DNA of 64,000 bases from NCBI RefSeq assembly GCF_005221385.1, contig NZ_CP039904.1, positions 2,090,280 to 2,154,279 on the forward strand. The letters are read 5' to 3'. Each line of letters begins with the position of its first letter. The first letter of the stretch is position 1. Origin of the DNA: Agrobacterium tumefaciens (lineage in GTDB: Bacteria; Pseudomonadota; Alphaproteobacteria; Rhizobiales; Rhizobiaceae). This document shows positions 8,138-17,022 of this stretch, in pieces. Under the pieces are notes generated by a model. The model saw only the letters and a program-made list of their open reading frames with translations. It had not been told where the DNA came from and ran no database searches. A program made the position numbers and the translations under genes.

Positions 8138-9622
8138 CTACGGCCGTTTAGACTCTTCGAGGACACGCGCATCGCGCGGGTAGTCACCCGGACGTTGCGG
8201 CTGCGCAATTAGCAGAGTGAGAAGGACTACTCCCAGCATGGCTAAGCCTGCAGCATAGAATATCGTCAGTCGTCGTTCGGAATTCGTTTTCCAGCAGAGG
8301 ATTTTTACATCGCCGCTCATTTGCGAGATCGTCGTGCCGAGACCGATCCCCGGAATTCGATCGGCAAACTCTTTTTCGATCGTGCTAGCGTGTTTAACAG
8401 CTCCCCGGAGGAAGATATGGTACCAATATCGATCCATAAAAAAGAAGGCTAACCAAGCGAAGCCGGCAGCGAGTACAAGCCCCACGCCCGCTGAAATCCT
8501 GACACCAAACACATCCGCCTGAAGGCCCTGCTGATAGGTAAAGCCCACCGAAGCGATCAGCGCACCCACCACCGTTATCGCGAAATTCCTTATGCGCATT
8601 TCTAGATCATTGAAATGCTGTTGGACGTCGACGGTCTTCTTCCAAGTTTCAAGAGCATACTGGGTTGCCGTTTTGTCATCGACGATCGCACCAGGCTTGA
8701 TATTGAACGACTCGAATTCGCAGTGAATAAAAATTTCAGCGAAGGAATCTGTCAGCACTGCACTTGGTTCGAAGTCGTGACCCTTCTCAACGATGGCCTT
8801 TTCACGCTGTACATCGGCTTCCGTCCAATGAGACACTTGCCTTAAAAGGTCATATTCAGGGCGGCGCTGACTCTCGCCGTACTTTGCGTGTATATCGAAG
8901 ACACCGACATCGCGAGCCATCGCAACATCTTTGAAAAGGCTGTCTCCGACGTAGGCGCATCGATTGACCGTCGCGCCTACCTCCTTGATGATATCCAGCA
9001 GCACGCGTGGATTTGGCTTGAGTTCATCCGGCGGGGTGTGGCGCGATTCCGTAACCTGTAGTTCGTAGAATTCCTCTGGAAGTCTTCGCATCCTGTCGAC
9101 CGACACACCGCTTGGCATATCGTGGTCCTCGGGACTAAACATTACGTCTATAACACCGTCCAACCCGAAGCGCTTCAGGCGGTACGCGCTGTAAAACGCC
9201 ATGGACTCCGTATAAGCGACGATCTTCGTGCCTTGGCCTTTAATCCGCCACAGGGACCTCAAAACGCTTGGGTAGAGTTTGAGGTTGAGGTCCCGACCCT
9301 GCCGCGACAATTCGATAGCTTCTCGGAACGCTGTTCGAATGTCCCCGCGCTGGCGCAAGTCGGCAAGTGCTTCAATTTCCTCGAGAAGGAATGTGTATTC
9401 GGAGGTGCGACGTATCCGATGCACATTTCGAATGTCAGCCTGAATTTCTGCTTCGGCGCGGACGGTCTGTTTTATTATCTCGCGGTAGATTGGCTCAAAA
9501 GACGCGTACCATACCGCGAACCAATCAAAGAGGGTGTTGTCAAGATCAAGGATGAGGGTATCGACGACTTTGCGCGGCACGGGATGTCTTTCAAAAGTTA
9601 TGGTGGCGCTGTTCGCAGCCAT
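8138..9622 (-). CDS. HAD hydrolase fused to a three-helix membrane domain
   Basis: The first 270 of 494 residues form a HAD phosphatase-type domain: motif I DLDNT (D26, D28), motif II Thr138 in AYTES, motif III Lys202 and motif IV GDSLFKD (226-232). From about 340 the protein becomes membranous, with helices near 346-365, 375-396 and 453-473. The second helix runs into an aromatic segment (FFFMDRYWYHIF). The fusion is unusual, because soluble HAD enzymes normally lack such a tail. It follows the kinase operon on the same strand, 356 bp away, and is probably transcribed separately. Membrane-attached effectors of this build are common in prokaryotic immunity, so a defence role is plausible but inferred. 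Confidence 0.75.
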   Translation of the reverse strand: MAANSATITFERHPVPRKVVDTLILDLDNTLFDWFAVWYASFEPIYREIIKQTVRAEAEIQADIRNVHRIRRTSEYTFLLEEIEALADLRQRGDIRTAFREAIELSRQGRDLNLKLYPSVLRSLWRIKGQGTKIVAYTESMAFYSAYRLKRFGLDGVIDVMFSPEDHDMPSGVSVDRMRRLPEEFYELQVTESRHTPPDELKPNPRVLLDIIKEVGATVNRCAYVGDSLFKDVAMARDVGVFDIHAKYGESQRRPEYDLLRQVSHWTEADVQREKAIVEKGHDFEPSAVLTDSFAEIFIHCEFESFNIKPGAIVDDKTATQYALETWKKTVDVQQHFNDLEMRIRNFAITVVGALIASVGFTYQQGLQADVFGVRISAGVGLVLAAGFAWLAFFFMDRYWYHIFLRGAVKHASTIEKEFADRIPGIGLGTTISQMSGDVKILCWKTNSERRLTIFYAAGLAMLGVVLLTLLIAQPQRPGDYPRDARVLEESKRP

Positions 9623-9913
9623 AGCTGAGTATTGTCAGTGCGCCGGGCTACAGCGTGAGAATTCACAATAACGGTCTCTGTTCAATGATCATAGGGCTAT
9701 ATCAAACGAGCCAGCACAGAGGAGAGCCTTTTGGCATGCGCGGAAGCAGATGGGTGAGCAAAAGCCCTGCTTTTGCAGCACTATTTGCGGAGGATGCCGA
9801 TCTGCCTCCACCCCGGAGCCAAGACTAATATCCTGACGAATGTCTAGCTAGAGAAAAACTTGAAGTCAGAGGTTGACGGTTCGTATCCGTTCAACGCGAG
9901 TATTACGGATTGA

Positions 9914-10834
9914 TTATTTGCTAGTGGCCGCGCCGAACGTGGCCGGCAGCGCCGTCTCCTTGATTTTACCTAGCATAGCCGCCAGTTTCTCCTTCTGCGA
10001 GCTTTCGTCGAGTCGGATCTGCCACCCGAGATGCTCATCGACGAACGTATCCATGATATCGAGATCGGTGAAAGCGACTTCAGCGCGGCCAAGCGTCAGG
10101 AAATTGAGAAAGGTCGCCTGCTGCCAGATCGTGAGTTTCTCAAGCTCGGCAGTGAGCGCAGGTTGCGAACACCAAAAAAGTCCGGACGTTGGGCTCAGGG
10201 CGAGTCCCACAAGGAAGTTTCGCTCATAACTACCGACGCGGCCAACCGGATAATTTGAGGACAGCAGCCGCGGGGCGTGTGTCTCGAACGCAATAGGCGG
10301 GCAGCCGAAAAGGATGTCGGAGAAGGTGAAGTCATTGGCGATCCCCAGGCCTGCTGCCGTTTTACCGGTGTGAATGGAAGACAAAAGACGTGCAGCCTCG
10401 CGAGCACCGACTGTGTCGCCAGAAACCGCGTTTTGACCGGCGTGCAGCGCTCCGACGTCGGCCTCGGATAGGCTCATCAGCGCAATCGTTCTAGGATTCC
10501 GCATTTCAAGCATCACGACATAATGACTGAAGGTCCTGCGTTCTTCGGACGATAGTGAACGTATGCCTGTTTCCCTGGCTTTCTTGACGATCTCGGCACC
10601 GGGGGTATCGAGAAGTGCGGTCACGATTGTCGTTTCGAATTCAGCTCGCCCGTCGGTATTCTCTATCACGTAGAGGTCATTCTCAGAGCCAAGATTGACG
10701 ATGCCGGCGCCCTTCCTGAAATGCAACTTGCCGGTATGAGCGATGCGCACATATCGGCTAACGAGCCTGCCGTCCTGGGACCAAGCAGCTAGAAAATGCT
10801 GCGGAACATAGTGATGGTTAGTGGGTGTGTTCAT
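9914..10834 (-). CDS. DUF4238 domain-containing protein
   Basis: The N-terminus NHHYVPQHFLAAW is the signature of DUF4238 proteins, which are widespread in accessory regions and have no established biochemical function. The start at 10834 is preferred because an AGGA stands 8 bp upstream; an ATG three codons earlier has no such site. The protein is about 306 aa, usual for the family, soluble, and ends in Ala/Thr-rich sequence. It stands alone between the HAD-membrane gene and a small plus-strand frame. Its position between defence-type genes suggests, but does not show, a role in protection against mobile DNA. Confidence 0.8.
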   Translation of the reverse strand: MNTPTNHHYVPQHFLAAWSQDGRLVSRYVRIAHTGKLHFRKGAGIVNLGSENDLYVIENTDGRAEFETTIVTALLDTPGAEIVKKARETGIRSLSSEERRTFSHYVVMLEMRNPRTIALMSLSEADVGALHAGQNAVSGDTVGAREAARLLSSIHTGKTAAGLGIANDFTFSDILFGCPPIAFETHAPRLLSSNYPVGRVGSYERNFLVGLALSPTSGLFWCSQPALTAELEKLTIWQQATFLNFLTLGRAEVAFTDLDIMDTFVDEHLGWQIRLDESSQKEKLAAMLGKIKETALPATFGAATSK

Positions 10835-10881
10835 AGCCTTCATCCTACGCGTTGCCGATGTTGCGACAGGTTCGGACGAAC

Positions 10882-11055
10882 ATGAAATCAAATTCTGTCA
10901 GAAACCTTACCGGTACGCGAAAAACGCCGGCCAAGGCGAGTGCCAAACCTACCGACCGCGGTTTTGGTGAGCAATTCGCCCTCGAAACCCATCTCGGCAG
11001 CAAATGCCGACAGCTTGCAGAGATCGAGGCTCATCTGGCCGCGACGCAAGAGTAA
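10882..11055 (+). CDS. Small basic hypothetical protein
   Basis: This is a possible 57-aa protein, rich in Lys, Ala and Thr at the N-terminus, with a helical C-terminus (CRQLAEIEAHLAATQE). It lies just upstream of the lipoprotein gene and diverges from the DUF4238 gene. No clear ribosome-binding site or family was recognised, so it may be spurious. Confidence 0.25.
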   Translation: MKSNSVRNLTGTRKTPAKASAKPTDRGFGEQFALETHLGSKCRQLAEIEAHLAATQE

Positions 11056-11184
11056 GAAGGCGGGGATGAGGGGCGGCGTGTGGCGTGAAATGCGCGGATG
11101 ATCCTCGCAAATTATTACCCAAATATTTGCCTTTTGCTCGTTTTGGTTGTACGCTTGCGCTCTATGTCTCTGGGGGGAGGATCT

Positions 11185-12000
11185 ATGGAGTCGAGAAGTT
11201 TTCTGCCTGCACTGGCAACGGTCTTTTTGAGTGCCTGCACAACCGCAGATTTGGCGCCGAGCACGAGTGATCGCCCGGTTCCCCTCGAAGCGATCCTAAA
11301 CCAAATGAAATGCGAGATGGCTCTCGCCTTCACGCAGGTCGATCCCAAAAAGCTTGATCTGACCGGCTGGTACATTGACGGTAAGCTTACCGCCAAGATC
11401 ATAACCTCAAGCGGTTCATCCGCAGGCGTAAACACGCCTGAACTTGTTCCGTTGGGATCAGGGGTCAGTGCCGGTTTCAAGGTGGGTGGCGGAGTGATTG
11501 TATCGAGGACGTTGAATCAAGTCAGCGACTTCATTGTCTCTCCGTACGCTCACAACACCGATATCTGCAACGCACCCCGCGCACCTGGCGTGCGAAACGT
11601 AAACGGACTGGGCATTTATGCGTGGCTTCACAACCTGACCTCGACGGCGTCCGGAGATCCCAAAATCGCTTTGTCGAATTTGGGTTACACACTCGATTTT
11701 GGCGTCAAGCGGACGGGCGATGCCGGCCTAGACGTTGTTGTCATTGGGATCAAAGCTTCGGCATCGACCAATGTTTCGCGTGACGATACAAACCAGCTGG
11801 TGCTTAACTTCTCACCGGGAGAGGCCGCGGTCAAAGGTGCGAAGGAACAGCTGCGGAGAAATCCAAGTCCCGGCAAGTTCGATGTAGGCGGCGCTGTATT
11901 TACGCCCTTCAACCTGAAGGTTCCGGGGGGCGGGGCTCTACTGAATGATGAGACCTTGCTAGAACTCCAGCAAAAGAGAGTATTGAAGGAGCCTGATTGA
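11185..12000 (+). CDS. Putative lipoprotein of unknown function
   Basis: The start at 11185 is chosen because a strong GGGGGGAGG lies 4 bp upstream; upstream in-frame starts would put extra hydrophobic residues before the signal. The resulting 271-aa protein begins with a short lipoprotein signal (MESRSFLPALATVFLSAC), whose LSAC is a lipobox, so it is probably anchored in the outer or inner membrane. The mature part is beta-rich with glycine-rich repeats (GSGVSAGFKVGGGVIV) and ends in a charged helix. No catalytic motif was recognised. It has no operon partner, as the next 350 bp are non-coding and a decayed gene follows. Confidence 0.65.
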   Translation: MESRSFLPALATVFLSACTTADLAPSTSDRPVPLEAILNQMKCEMALAFTQVDPKKLDLTGWYIDGKLTAKIITSSGSSAGVNTPELVPLGSGVSAGFKVGGGVIVSRTLNQVSDFIVSPYAHNTDICNAPRAPGVRNVNGLGIYAWLHNLTSTASGDPKIALSNLGYTLDFGVKRTGDAGLDVVVIGIKASASTNVSRDDTNQLVLNFSPGEAAVKGAKEQLRRNPSPGKFDVGGAVFTPFNLKVPGGGALLNDETLLELQQKRVLKEPD

Positions 12001-12399
12001 GACGAGGCTCTGGCATAACGCGCATGTCGCTCTTGTCGCCTAAGATGGCTGTTTACTTGGACTATCCCGGGGCGGGCAGTAGGTCCCGCTCGCCCTTTGG
12101 ACCGTTATGCCGGAGCTCCTGCGGCTGCCCTTCGTCACACCGACATAGGGCGCGAGTTCCCGCTTTCCCGCGCGTCAAACGCGCCGCCCTCGTGGTAGCG
12201 CGTGACGGTCGCGCAAAGCGCTGCCTTCCCTTGCGGCCCGGATGCCGCAAGCGCCAAACGCGTCAGGGATGGAAGTCCTACAAGGGGAGGCGGTGCGAGG
12301 CACCGGCTTGCGCGTAAAATTGTGTCCTCCGCCTATGGCGCCCGTCATTGCGCCACGCACACACCGAGTGTTCTGCAGCCAGGCAGAGTAAGCGATCTC
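12001..12399. other. GC-rich non-coding stretch
   Basis: I see no supported gene in these 399 bases. The sequence is GC-rich, so many open frames occur by chance on both strands. The right end may contain the lost 5' part of the DUF429 pseudogene. Confidence 0.4.
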
Positions 12400-12817
12400 A
12401 TGCGCGAGAGCTCGAGACGTTCGGCTATCCGCTGATGACGATCGGCCCTATCGAGCACGGATTAGCCGAGGTCTATCCGCATCCGGCGCTCGTCGAGATG
12501 ATGGCAGCACCGAAAAGACTGCTCTACAAATTCGCAAAGATCCGAAGCTACTGGCCGGCCGATGGCGCTGAGACACGACGCGATCACCTGCGCAACGTCT
12601 GGCAGACAATCGTCGCGCAACTCGATGAAAACGTCGCCGGTAAGCAGACATGCTGCCGCTCCCCGACGCCGATGCCAACACCTGGGAGATGAAGGCATTC
12701 GACGATGGTCTCGACGCGGTGATCTGCGCCTAGGCCGGCGCTTGCATGCTTATGGGACGGGCGATGGCATACGGCGACGACACCTCGGCCGCCTGGATAC
12801 CGCGCGTCGCAGGCTAA
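12400..12817 (+). pseudogene. DUF429 family protein, decayed
   Basis: A plus-strand frame ending at 12692 contains the DUF429 hallmark EVYPHPALVEMM followed by RLLYKFAKIRSYWP. The similarity continues in a second frame from about 12653 (LPLPDADANTWEMKAFDDGL, then a TAG, then AGACMLMGRAMAYGDD) up to a TAA at 12815. The gene therefore carries a frameshift near 12650, an internal amber codon after DAVICA, and probably lacks its N-terminus. DUF429 proteins are predicted RNase-H-fold nucleases, but this copy should be inactive. Its last stop lies one base from the stop of the convergent SIR2 gene. Confidence 0.7.
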
Positions 12818-12818
12818 C

Positions 12819-13967
12819 TTATATCTTGCCCGTCGAGCTGAGGTTCTTCAGTCCTTCTTTAAGTTCACCCCAGCCATCGATCCATGCTGGCCTGACGCCC
12901 AAATGCGTGAGACTTGCTAGGAGTATTTCCTGCGTGAGCGTGTCACTTGGCTTCGGCCGGATCCAGATATGCTGCGGATTGGATCGGTCGGAGTTCCCAT
13001 GCGCGCGATGATAGTCCTTCGCGTCCGCCTCTAGGGAGCTCATCCATCGACGTATATTGGTATCCGACATCGACAGGCCACAGAAAACCATATGTGTCGA
13101 TTGGCCATAAAAGAGATAGACGCTCTGCGCCCAGGCGGATCGGCCGCTCGAAAGAGCGAGATATTCTTCTTCAAGGAATACGAGACGATCGCGGCGATCT
13201 CGCGTGCGGCCACCAACGCGCTCCAAGGGAGCGATCGAGCCGTGGCAATGATAGATCGGGATCTTGTCGTCGTAGGCGCCGCCGGTGCCATTCACTGCAG
13301 CGAAGAGGTAGGGCGGATGGCCGTGCGGCGGCGGACCGCGGTAGTGCTCGCGACGTAGATAGAGGTCTATGTACGTTTCGAGAAAAGTATCTGCGTTGAA
13401 CGAAAGGACGGCCTGTGGACCGTGTCCCGCCTTGGCGGCTTCGATGAGGAACTGCCCAACCGGAAACAGAGAACATCCGGGGAAGCTGTCTTCGAGGAAG
13501 TCGCAGACTTCGATGGCTTTCTTTTTCTCGATTGTTTTCGGGTTGTTCAAAACTGCCGTGAGGTAGGACTCCAGACCTAGGCCGCGCGCCTTGCTTCTGA
13601 TCGTGGCATACAGGCATTGCTCAATTGCCTCTGTCACATCGGCATTGCTCTTGCCTTTCCGCTTAAACTCGTTTGCGGCCGCCTGTATCAGGCCATCAAG
13701 CGACCAACCCAGGGCCAACAAGCGATCAAACGTCGTTTGTGGTATATCTTCGCCGAATGACTGAGACATGAGCTCTTGCGTCAAACTCTGCCAATCAGGG
13801 GCTATTCCTCTTGAAATTCCGGCCCCGAGGCACACCGTGTAGCGGTTTGGCTTCAGATATCCTCGAAATTTGGGATCACAAGCAAGAACGGGCTTGAGGA
13901 GGCCCTTGGCAGTGGAAGCGCTGATAGTCATCGATGTTCCAAATAATTGATTTAATGATTTAATCAT
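12819..13967 (-). CDS. SIR2 family NAD-binding protein, likely defence NADase
   Basis: This protein of about 382 aa has a SIR2 fold. The Rossmann motif LGAGISRG lies at residues 47-54, the SFNAD motif has N192 and D194, and the catalytic histidine is H243 in YHCHGS. A late FCGLSMSD block is typical of SIR2 proteins from prokaryotic immunity. Family knowledge: stand-alone and fused SIR2 domains in phage defence hydrolyse NAD+ and stop infected cells. No partner such as a TIR cyclase or Argonaute is adjacent. The start 13967 gives the full domain; an ATG at 13931 is also possible. The 5' leader is AT-rich, unlike the gene itself, which fits acquired DNA. Confidence 0.85.
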   Translation of the reverse strand: MIKSLNQLFGTSMTISASTAKGLLKPVLACDPKFRGYLKPNRYTVCLGAGISRGIAPDWQSLTQELMSQSFGEDIPQTTFDRLLALGWSLDGLIQAAANEFKRKGKSNADVTEAIEQCLYATIRSKARGLGLESYLTAVLNNPKTIEKKKAIEVCDFLEDSFPGCSLFPVGQFLIEAAKAGHGPQAVLSFNADTFLETYIDLYLRREHYRGPPPHGHPPYLFAAVNGTGGAYDDKIPIYHCHGSIAPLERVGGRTRDRRDRLVFLEEEYLALSSGRSAWAQSVYLFYGQSTHMVFCGLSMSDTNIRRWMSSLEADAKDYHRAHGNSDRSNPQHIWIRPKPSDTLTQEILLASLTHLGVRPAWIDGWGELKEGLKNLSSTGKI

Positions 13968-14627
13968 CTCATAGTTGTGTTTCGTCCCGGTTAACGCGGT
14001 CTGCCATAGCGGGACATCGCGTCGATGCATAGTCGGCCCCGGGACCGGCCATGGGTGCTGATGCGGCACGTGCACCGAGAGCCTGCGCGGCGGCGCGGCT
14101 GGGCGGGTCTCGTGCCGTTTGAAAATCGCTTCCGTCGGGAAGGGCTTTGCCCCCAGCGCAAAATTCGGTACGGAGCAGGTTCCCGGACGCCTCCGCCTGC
14201 TGCCGGAAAGGATGCTGGATGAGCTGAAGGCGATTACTGAACCACGAGCACCCTACTCGGCAATGGCCGGCGCCTGGCTTGAGGACTTCATGCAAAAAAT
14301 CGCATGGGCCGCCACGACGAATGCGCGATAGTCGCACTCGCGATCACCTACAGCCATGCACATTGCGTTCGATTTGAGGCTCGTGAGTTAACCCCTTGTT
14401 TGCTCCATAAGCTGCCTTACGCCGCACCTATTATCCGCATACGCCAAATAAACGAGGTTTCAGCTACATAGAAGATTTGATGGGCAGGTCGCAGGTTCAA
14501 TTCCCATCAAGAGCTTAACTTCAGGCCCAAAACTGTCCGCGCATTAAGAGCGTTGTCCTGACGATCACAAAGGGTGCGAAATAATGAAGTTGTCTTGCAA
14601 CTCCCATCGCCGCCGCACGAATTGATT
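13968..14627. other. Gene-poor region between SIR2 and Fic genes
   Basis: No gene is supported in these 660 bases. The left part is GC-rich with chance frames. The right part holds the tRNA-T-arm-like repeat listed separately. Confidence 0.4.
14494..14514 (+). repeat. tRNA-T-arm-like 21-bp repeat, copy 1
   Basis: The copy begins GGTTCAATTCCC and ends ATCAAGAGC. It matches copies at 49985-50005 (19 of 21) and 54510-54530 (17 of 21), and a diverged copy at 16074-16094. Here an upstream TTGATGGG pairs with CCCATCAA to form a T-arm-like stem. No complete tRNA surrounds it. It may be an attachment-site remnant. Confidence 0.5.
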
Positions 14628-15770
14628 TTACCCGGTATGAGAAGCGTGGTTCGCTGAGAAGTTTAAAACCAACTCGTAGGCCGTGCTGCGTCCACCAGCT
14701 TCGCCTCTTCGTAAAATTCCTTTCGCCATCAGGTCCGCAATATCGCGAGATGCCGTATCCTGGGAGGCGTTCGTCAATTTTGCCCACTTTGTCGATGTGA
14801 GCTTGCCCTGGAAATTTCCTTCTAAGAGCCGGTTGATGACTTTAGCTTGTCGTGAATTGAGATCGCTTGCAGAATGCGTATGCCAGAAATCATTCTTCAG
14901 CATCACGTTGTCGAGGGTCAGCAGCGCCTCACCTACAGCGTTGCCCAGACGATCGAGGAACCACTCGATCCAGCTCGTGATGTCGAGGCTTTTTTTGCTG
15001 GTAATTGATTGCAGTGCTTCATAATACCCGATGCGGGATCGCTCGATTGCTGCGGACATGGAATAAAGTCGCTGCGCTCCGCCGCCGCCGCGTGCAAGCG
15101 TCATGTCAGCTATCGCACGAGTTATGCGGCCGTTGCCATCGCCGAAAGGGTGGATCGCAACAAACCAGAGATGGGCAATGGCTGCTTTGATGAGGGGATC
15201 CGGTTCGTGCGAACCGTTAAACCACTCAAGAAAAGTTAACATCTCAGCTTCAACGCGATCTGCGGGCGGAGCAACATAGTGGACTTTCTCATGCCCGAAT
15301 GCACCAGAAACGATTTCCATACGGCCGCCAGAGTCGTCACGCCAATCGCCGACACGAAGCCTATGACCCCATTCGTTGCGGCCGGTCGGGAATAGGGCCG
15401 CATGCCATTGGAACAGTCGCTCGGCCGTCAGTGGTTCCGCGCAATTGATGGTGGCATCGAGCGTGATATGGACGATGCCCTCGATTGAGCGGTTTGGAGT
15501 AACAAATCCATCGATATCGATACCTAGGCGCCTGGCGAGCGAGGATCGAACCTGTTGCTCATCCAACTGTTCTCCCTCGATCGCTGATGACTTTACGACG
15601 TCATCGGTCAATGCTCGCAGAAATGTCGCCTCGCGGGTACGAAAGCCGAGGCTTTCGACGCGGCCAATAAGTCGTCCTTGATCAAGGCGTACATCCGCAA
15701 TCCTTGATGTAAGGCGGTCATTATGCCACTCGAAGTTTGGCCATAGGGTGGATTGCCAGATATAGGTCAT
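14628..15770 (-). CDS. Fic family protein with DUF4172 N-terminus
   Basis: The 380-aa protein begins MTYIWQ, typical of the DUF4172 region, and carries the Fic active site HPFGDGNGR at 207-215 with catalytic H207. An inhibitory-helix motif S61xxxE65G (SSAIEGE) marks it as a class II Fic enzyme whose own N-terminus blocks ATP binding. The C-terminal 100 residues look like a winged helix (SRQAKVINRLLEG, then TASRDIADLMAKGIL). Fic enzymes transfer AMP or related groups to protein hydroxyls; the target here is unknown. All key residues are intact, unlike the second Fic locus at 53.3-54.5 kb. Four TGCGGAGA repeats just upstream probably regulate it. Confidence 0.9.
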   Translation of the reverse strand: MTYIWQSTLWPNFEWHNDRLTSRIADVRLDQGRLIGRVESLGFRTREATFLRALTDDVVKSSAIEGEQLDEQQVRSSLARRLGIDIDGFVTPNRSIEGIVHITLDATINCAEPLTAERLFQWHAALFPTGRNEWGHRLRVGDWRDDSGGRMEIVSGAFGHEKVHYVAPPADRVEAEMLTFLEWFNGSHEPDPLIKAAIAHLWFVAIHPFGDGNGRITRAIADMTLARGGGGAQRLYSMSAAIERSRIGYYEALQSITSKKSLDITSWIEWFLDRLGNAVGEALLTLDNVMLKNDFWHTHSASDLNSRQAKVINRLLEGNFQGKLTSTKWAKLTNASQDTASRDIADLMAKGILRRGEAGGRSTAYELVLNFSANHASHTG

Positions 15771-15790
15771 GTCCCACGATAAAGCTCATT

Positions 15791-15852
15791 TGCGGAGAAT
15801 AGCAAGGTTTATCTCCGCAAAATTGCGGAGTTTGTCGTCCGTAATCTCCGCA
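15791..15852. promoter_or_regulatory. Four TGCGGAGA repeats upstream of the Fic gene
   Basis: TGCGGAGA or its complement occurs at 15791-15798, 15812-15819, 15824-15830 (seven of eight bases) and 15845-15852, with alternating orientation, starting 21 bp upstream of the Fic start codon. Such clustered inverted pairs are typical of operators. The winged-helix tail of the Fic protein could bind them; this is inference. Confidence 0.5.
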
Positions 15853-16411
15853 CCCATCCGGAGTTGGGCACTTCAACATCACCGGTTCACCGGTTCTACC
15901 ACGCGACCGTCACGCTTCTGACTGTTAGGACTGAAACTCATTGACCAAATCTTACTTGTGACAGCCCGGTCCATTATGGTCTGGGAGATGAAAATGCAGA
16001 CGGATCAATAATGTTAGTAGCTAAAGTGGGCTATAATTTCTGGAAGAATACGATTTTCTATTTGTATGCCGCGGGTTCGAATCTCTTCAACTGCGCCATT
16101 ACTAGCTCAAAATAGTCCTCTAAGTTGTTCGGTAAGAGACGTGGTCGGCTTAAAACTTCAAAGTCTGATGGTTATCGTAGCGTGACATTTGCATCGTCGC
16201 AAATTAAGGCTCTCCGCGACAAACCGTCGTCGCCAAAATGGATTGCCACTTTCCCATATAGCCGTGCATCCACTGATCCCAATCTCATAGAGCCGATCAC
16301 CACCCATTTTGCGGAGCACGGGGCGCTGGCGATACCGATCCGACCATATAAAAAGATCATACGGTCGTGTTGAGCAACCCATGACATGCGGTATCTCTAC
16401 ACATGATCCAG
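15853..16411. other. Intergenic region upstream of the Fic gene
   Basis: No supported gene in these 559 bases. It contains the diverged tRNA-T-arm-like repeat at 16074-16094 and short chance frames on both strands. Confidence 0.4.
16074..16094 (+). repeat. tRNA-T-arm-like repeat, diverged copy
   Basis: It begins GGTTCGAATCTC and is followed by TTCAACTGC and GCCA, so it looks like the 3' end of a tRNA gene without the rest. It matches the 49985 copy at 17 of 21 bases. Together with copy 1 it brackets the intact Fic gene in direct orientation. Confidence 0.4.
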
Positions 16412-16972
16412 TTATTCCGCAGCGATTGTTACGCTTTCATAACGTGCTTTTACAAGCAAGGCAGCTTCTGCGATTGCCTGATTTACCCGTGCGTTTATGG
16501 TCGGTGAAAGCTCACCTTCTACGAAATCTCGGCTGGAGGTATAGATTGCGGTCGGTGTCACGAAAGCTTCGAAAAATGCAAATAGCGGTCTGAGCTGATG
16601 CTCCACCACAAGTGAATGCCGGTCTCCGCCGCCTGTCGCCGTCAGGATGATCGGCTTGCCTCTGAGGTCGGCGGGGTCGAGAAGATCGATGACGTGTTTA
16701 AAGAGGCCGGTATAGCTGCCCTTGTAGGTCGGTGAGCCGATCACCAGAGCTTCGGCATCGATGATCGTTTGAACAATCCGCCGCGCATCACCATCGAGAT
16801 CCGCCACGGATCGTGCCGAGCTCAATGATGCCCCGAGATCCTCGATGTCGAAAACCTGATGCTGCAGGCCCAGTTGCCCGGCCAGCGCTTCGCTGACGTT
16901 TTCGACAAAGCGCTTCGTGCTGGATGGGCGCGATGTGTTGCCGGAGAAACCGACGATCAGATTGTTGCTCAT
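16412..16972 (-). CDS. NADPH-dependent FMN reductase (MsuE/SsuE type)
   Basis: The 186-aa protein has the flavodoxin-like FMN reductase fold: GFSGNTSRPSSTK near 8-20 binds the FMN phosphate, and GSPTYKGSYTGLFKHVIDLL near 79-98 is the family hallmark. It should reduce free FMN with NAD(P)H and pass FMNH2 to the two-component monooxygenases encoded upstream on the same strand. It is the last gene of the ssuD-like unit, 50 bp after the acyl-CoA-dehydrogenase-like gene. The combination of FMN reductase and SsuD-like enzyme is standard for desulfonation under sulfate starvation. The length is normal and the start has good support. Confidence 0.9.
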   Translation of the reverse strand: MSNNLIVGFSGNTSRPSSTKRFVENVSEALAGQLGLQHQVFDIEDLGASLSSARSVADLDGDARRIVQTIIDAEALVIGSPTYKGSYTGLFKHVIDLLDPADLRGKPIILTATGGGDRHSLVVEHQLRPLFAFFEAFVTPTAIYTSSRDFVEGELSPTINARVNQAIAEAALLVKARYESVTIAAE

Positions 16973-17022
16973 TGACGTTCTTTCGAGTGATCTTGGGGAA
17001 GGGTGGTTCGCGCCAACGCGTC

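Noticed and set aside
1742..9622. Assignment to Detocs, BREX or DISARM
   Set aside because: There is no TPR kinase with a purine-nucleosidase effector, no PglZ/BrxC, and no DrmA/DrmB-type helicase, so none of the named systems fits.
14478..14514. Complete tRNA genes at the T-arm-like repeats
   Set aside because: No D-arm, anticodon stem or matching acceptor strand could be found upstream of any copy.
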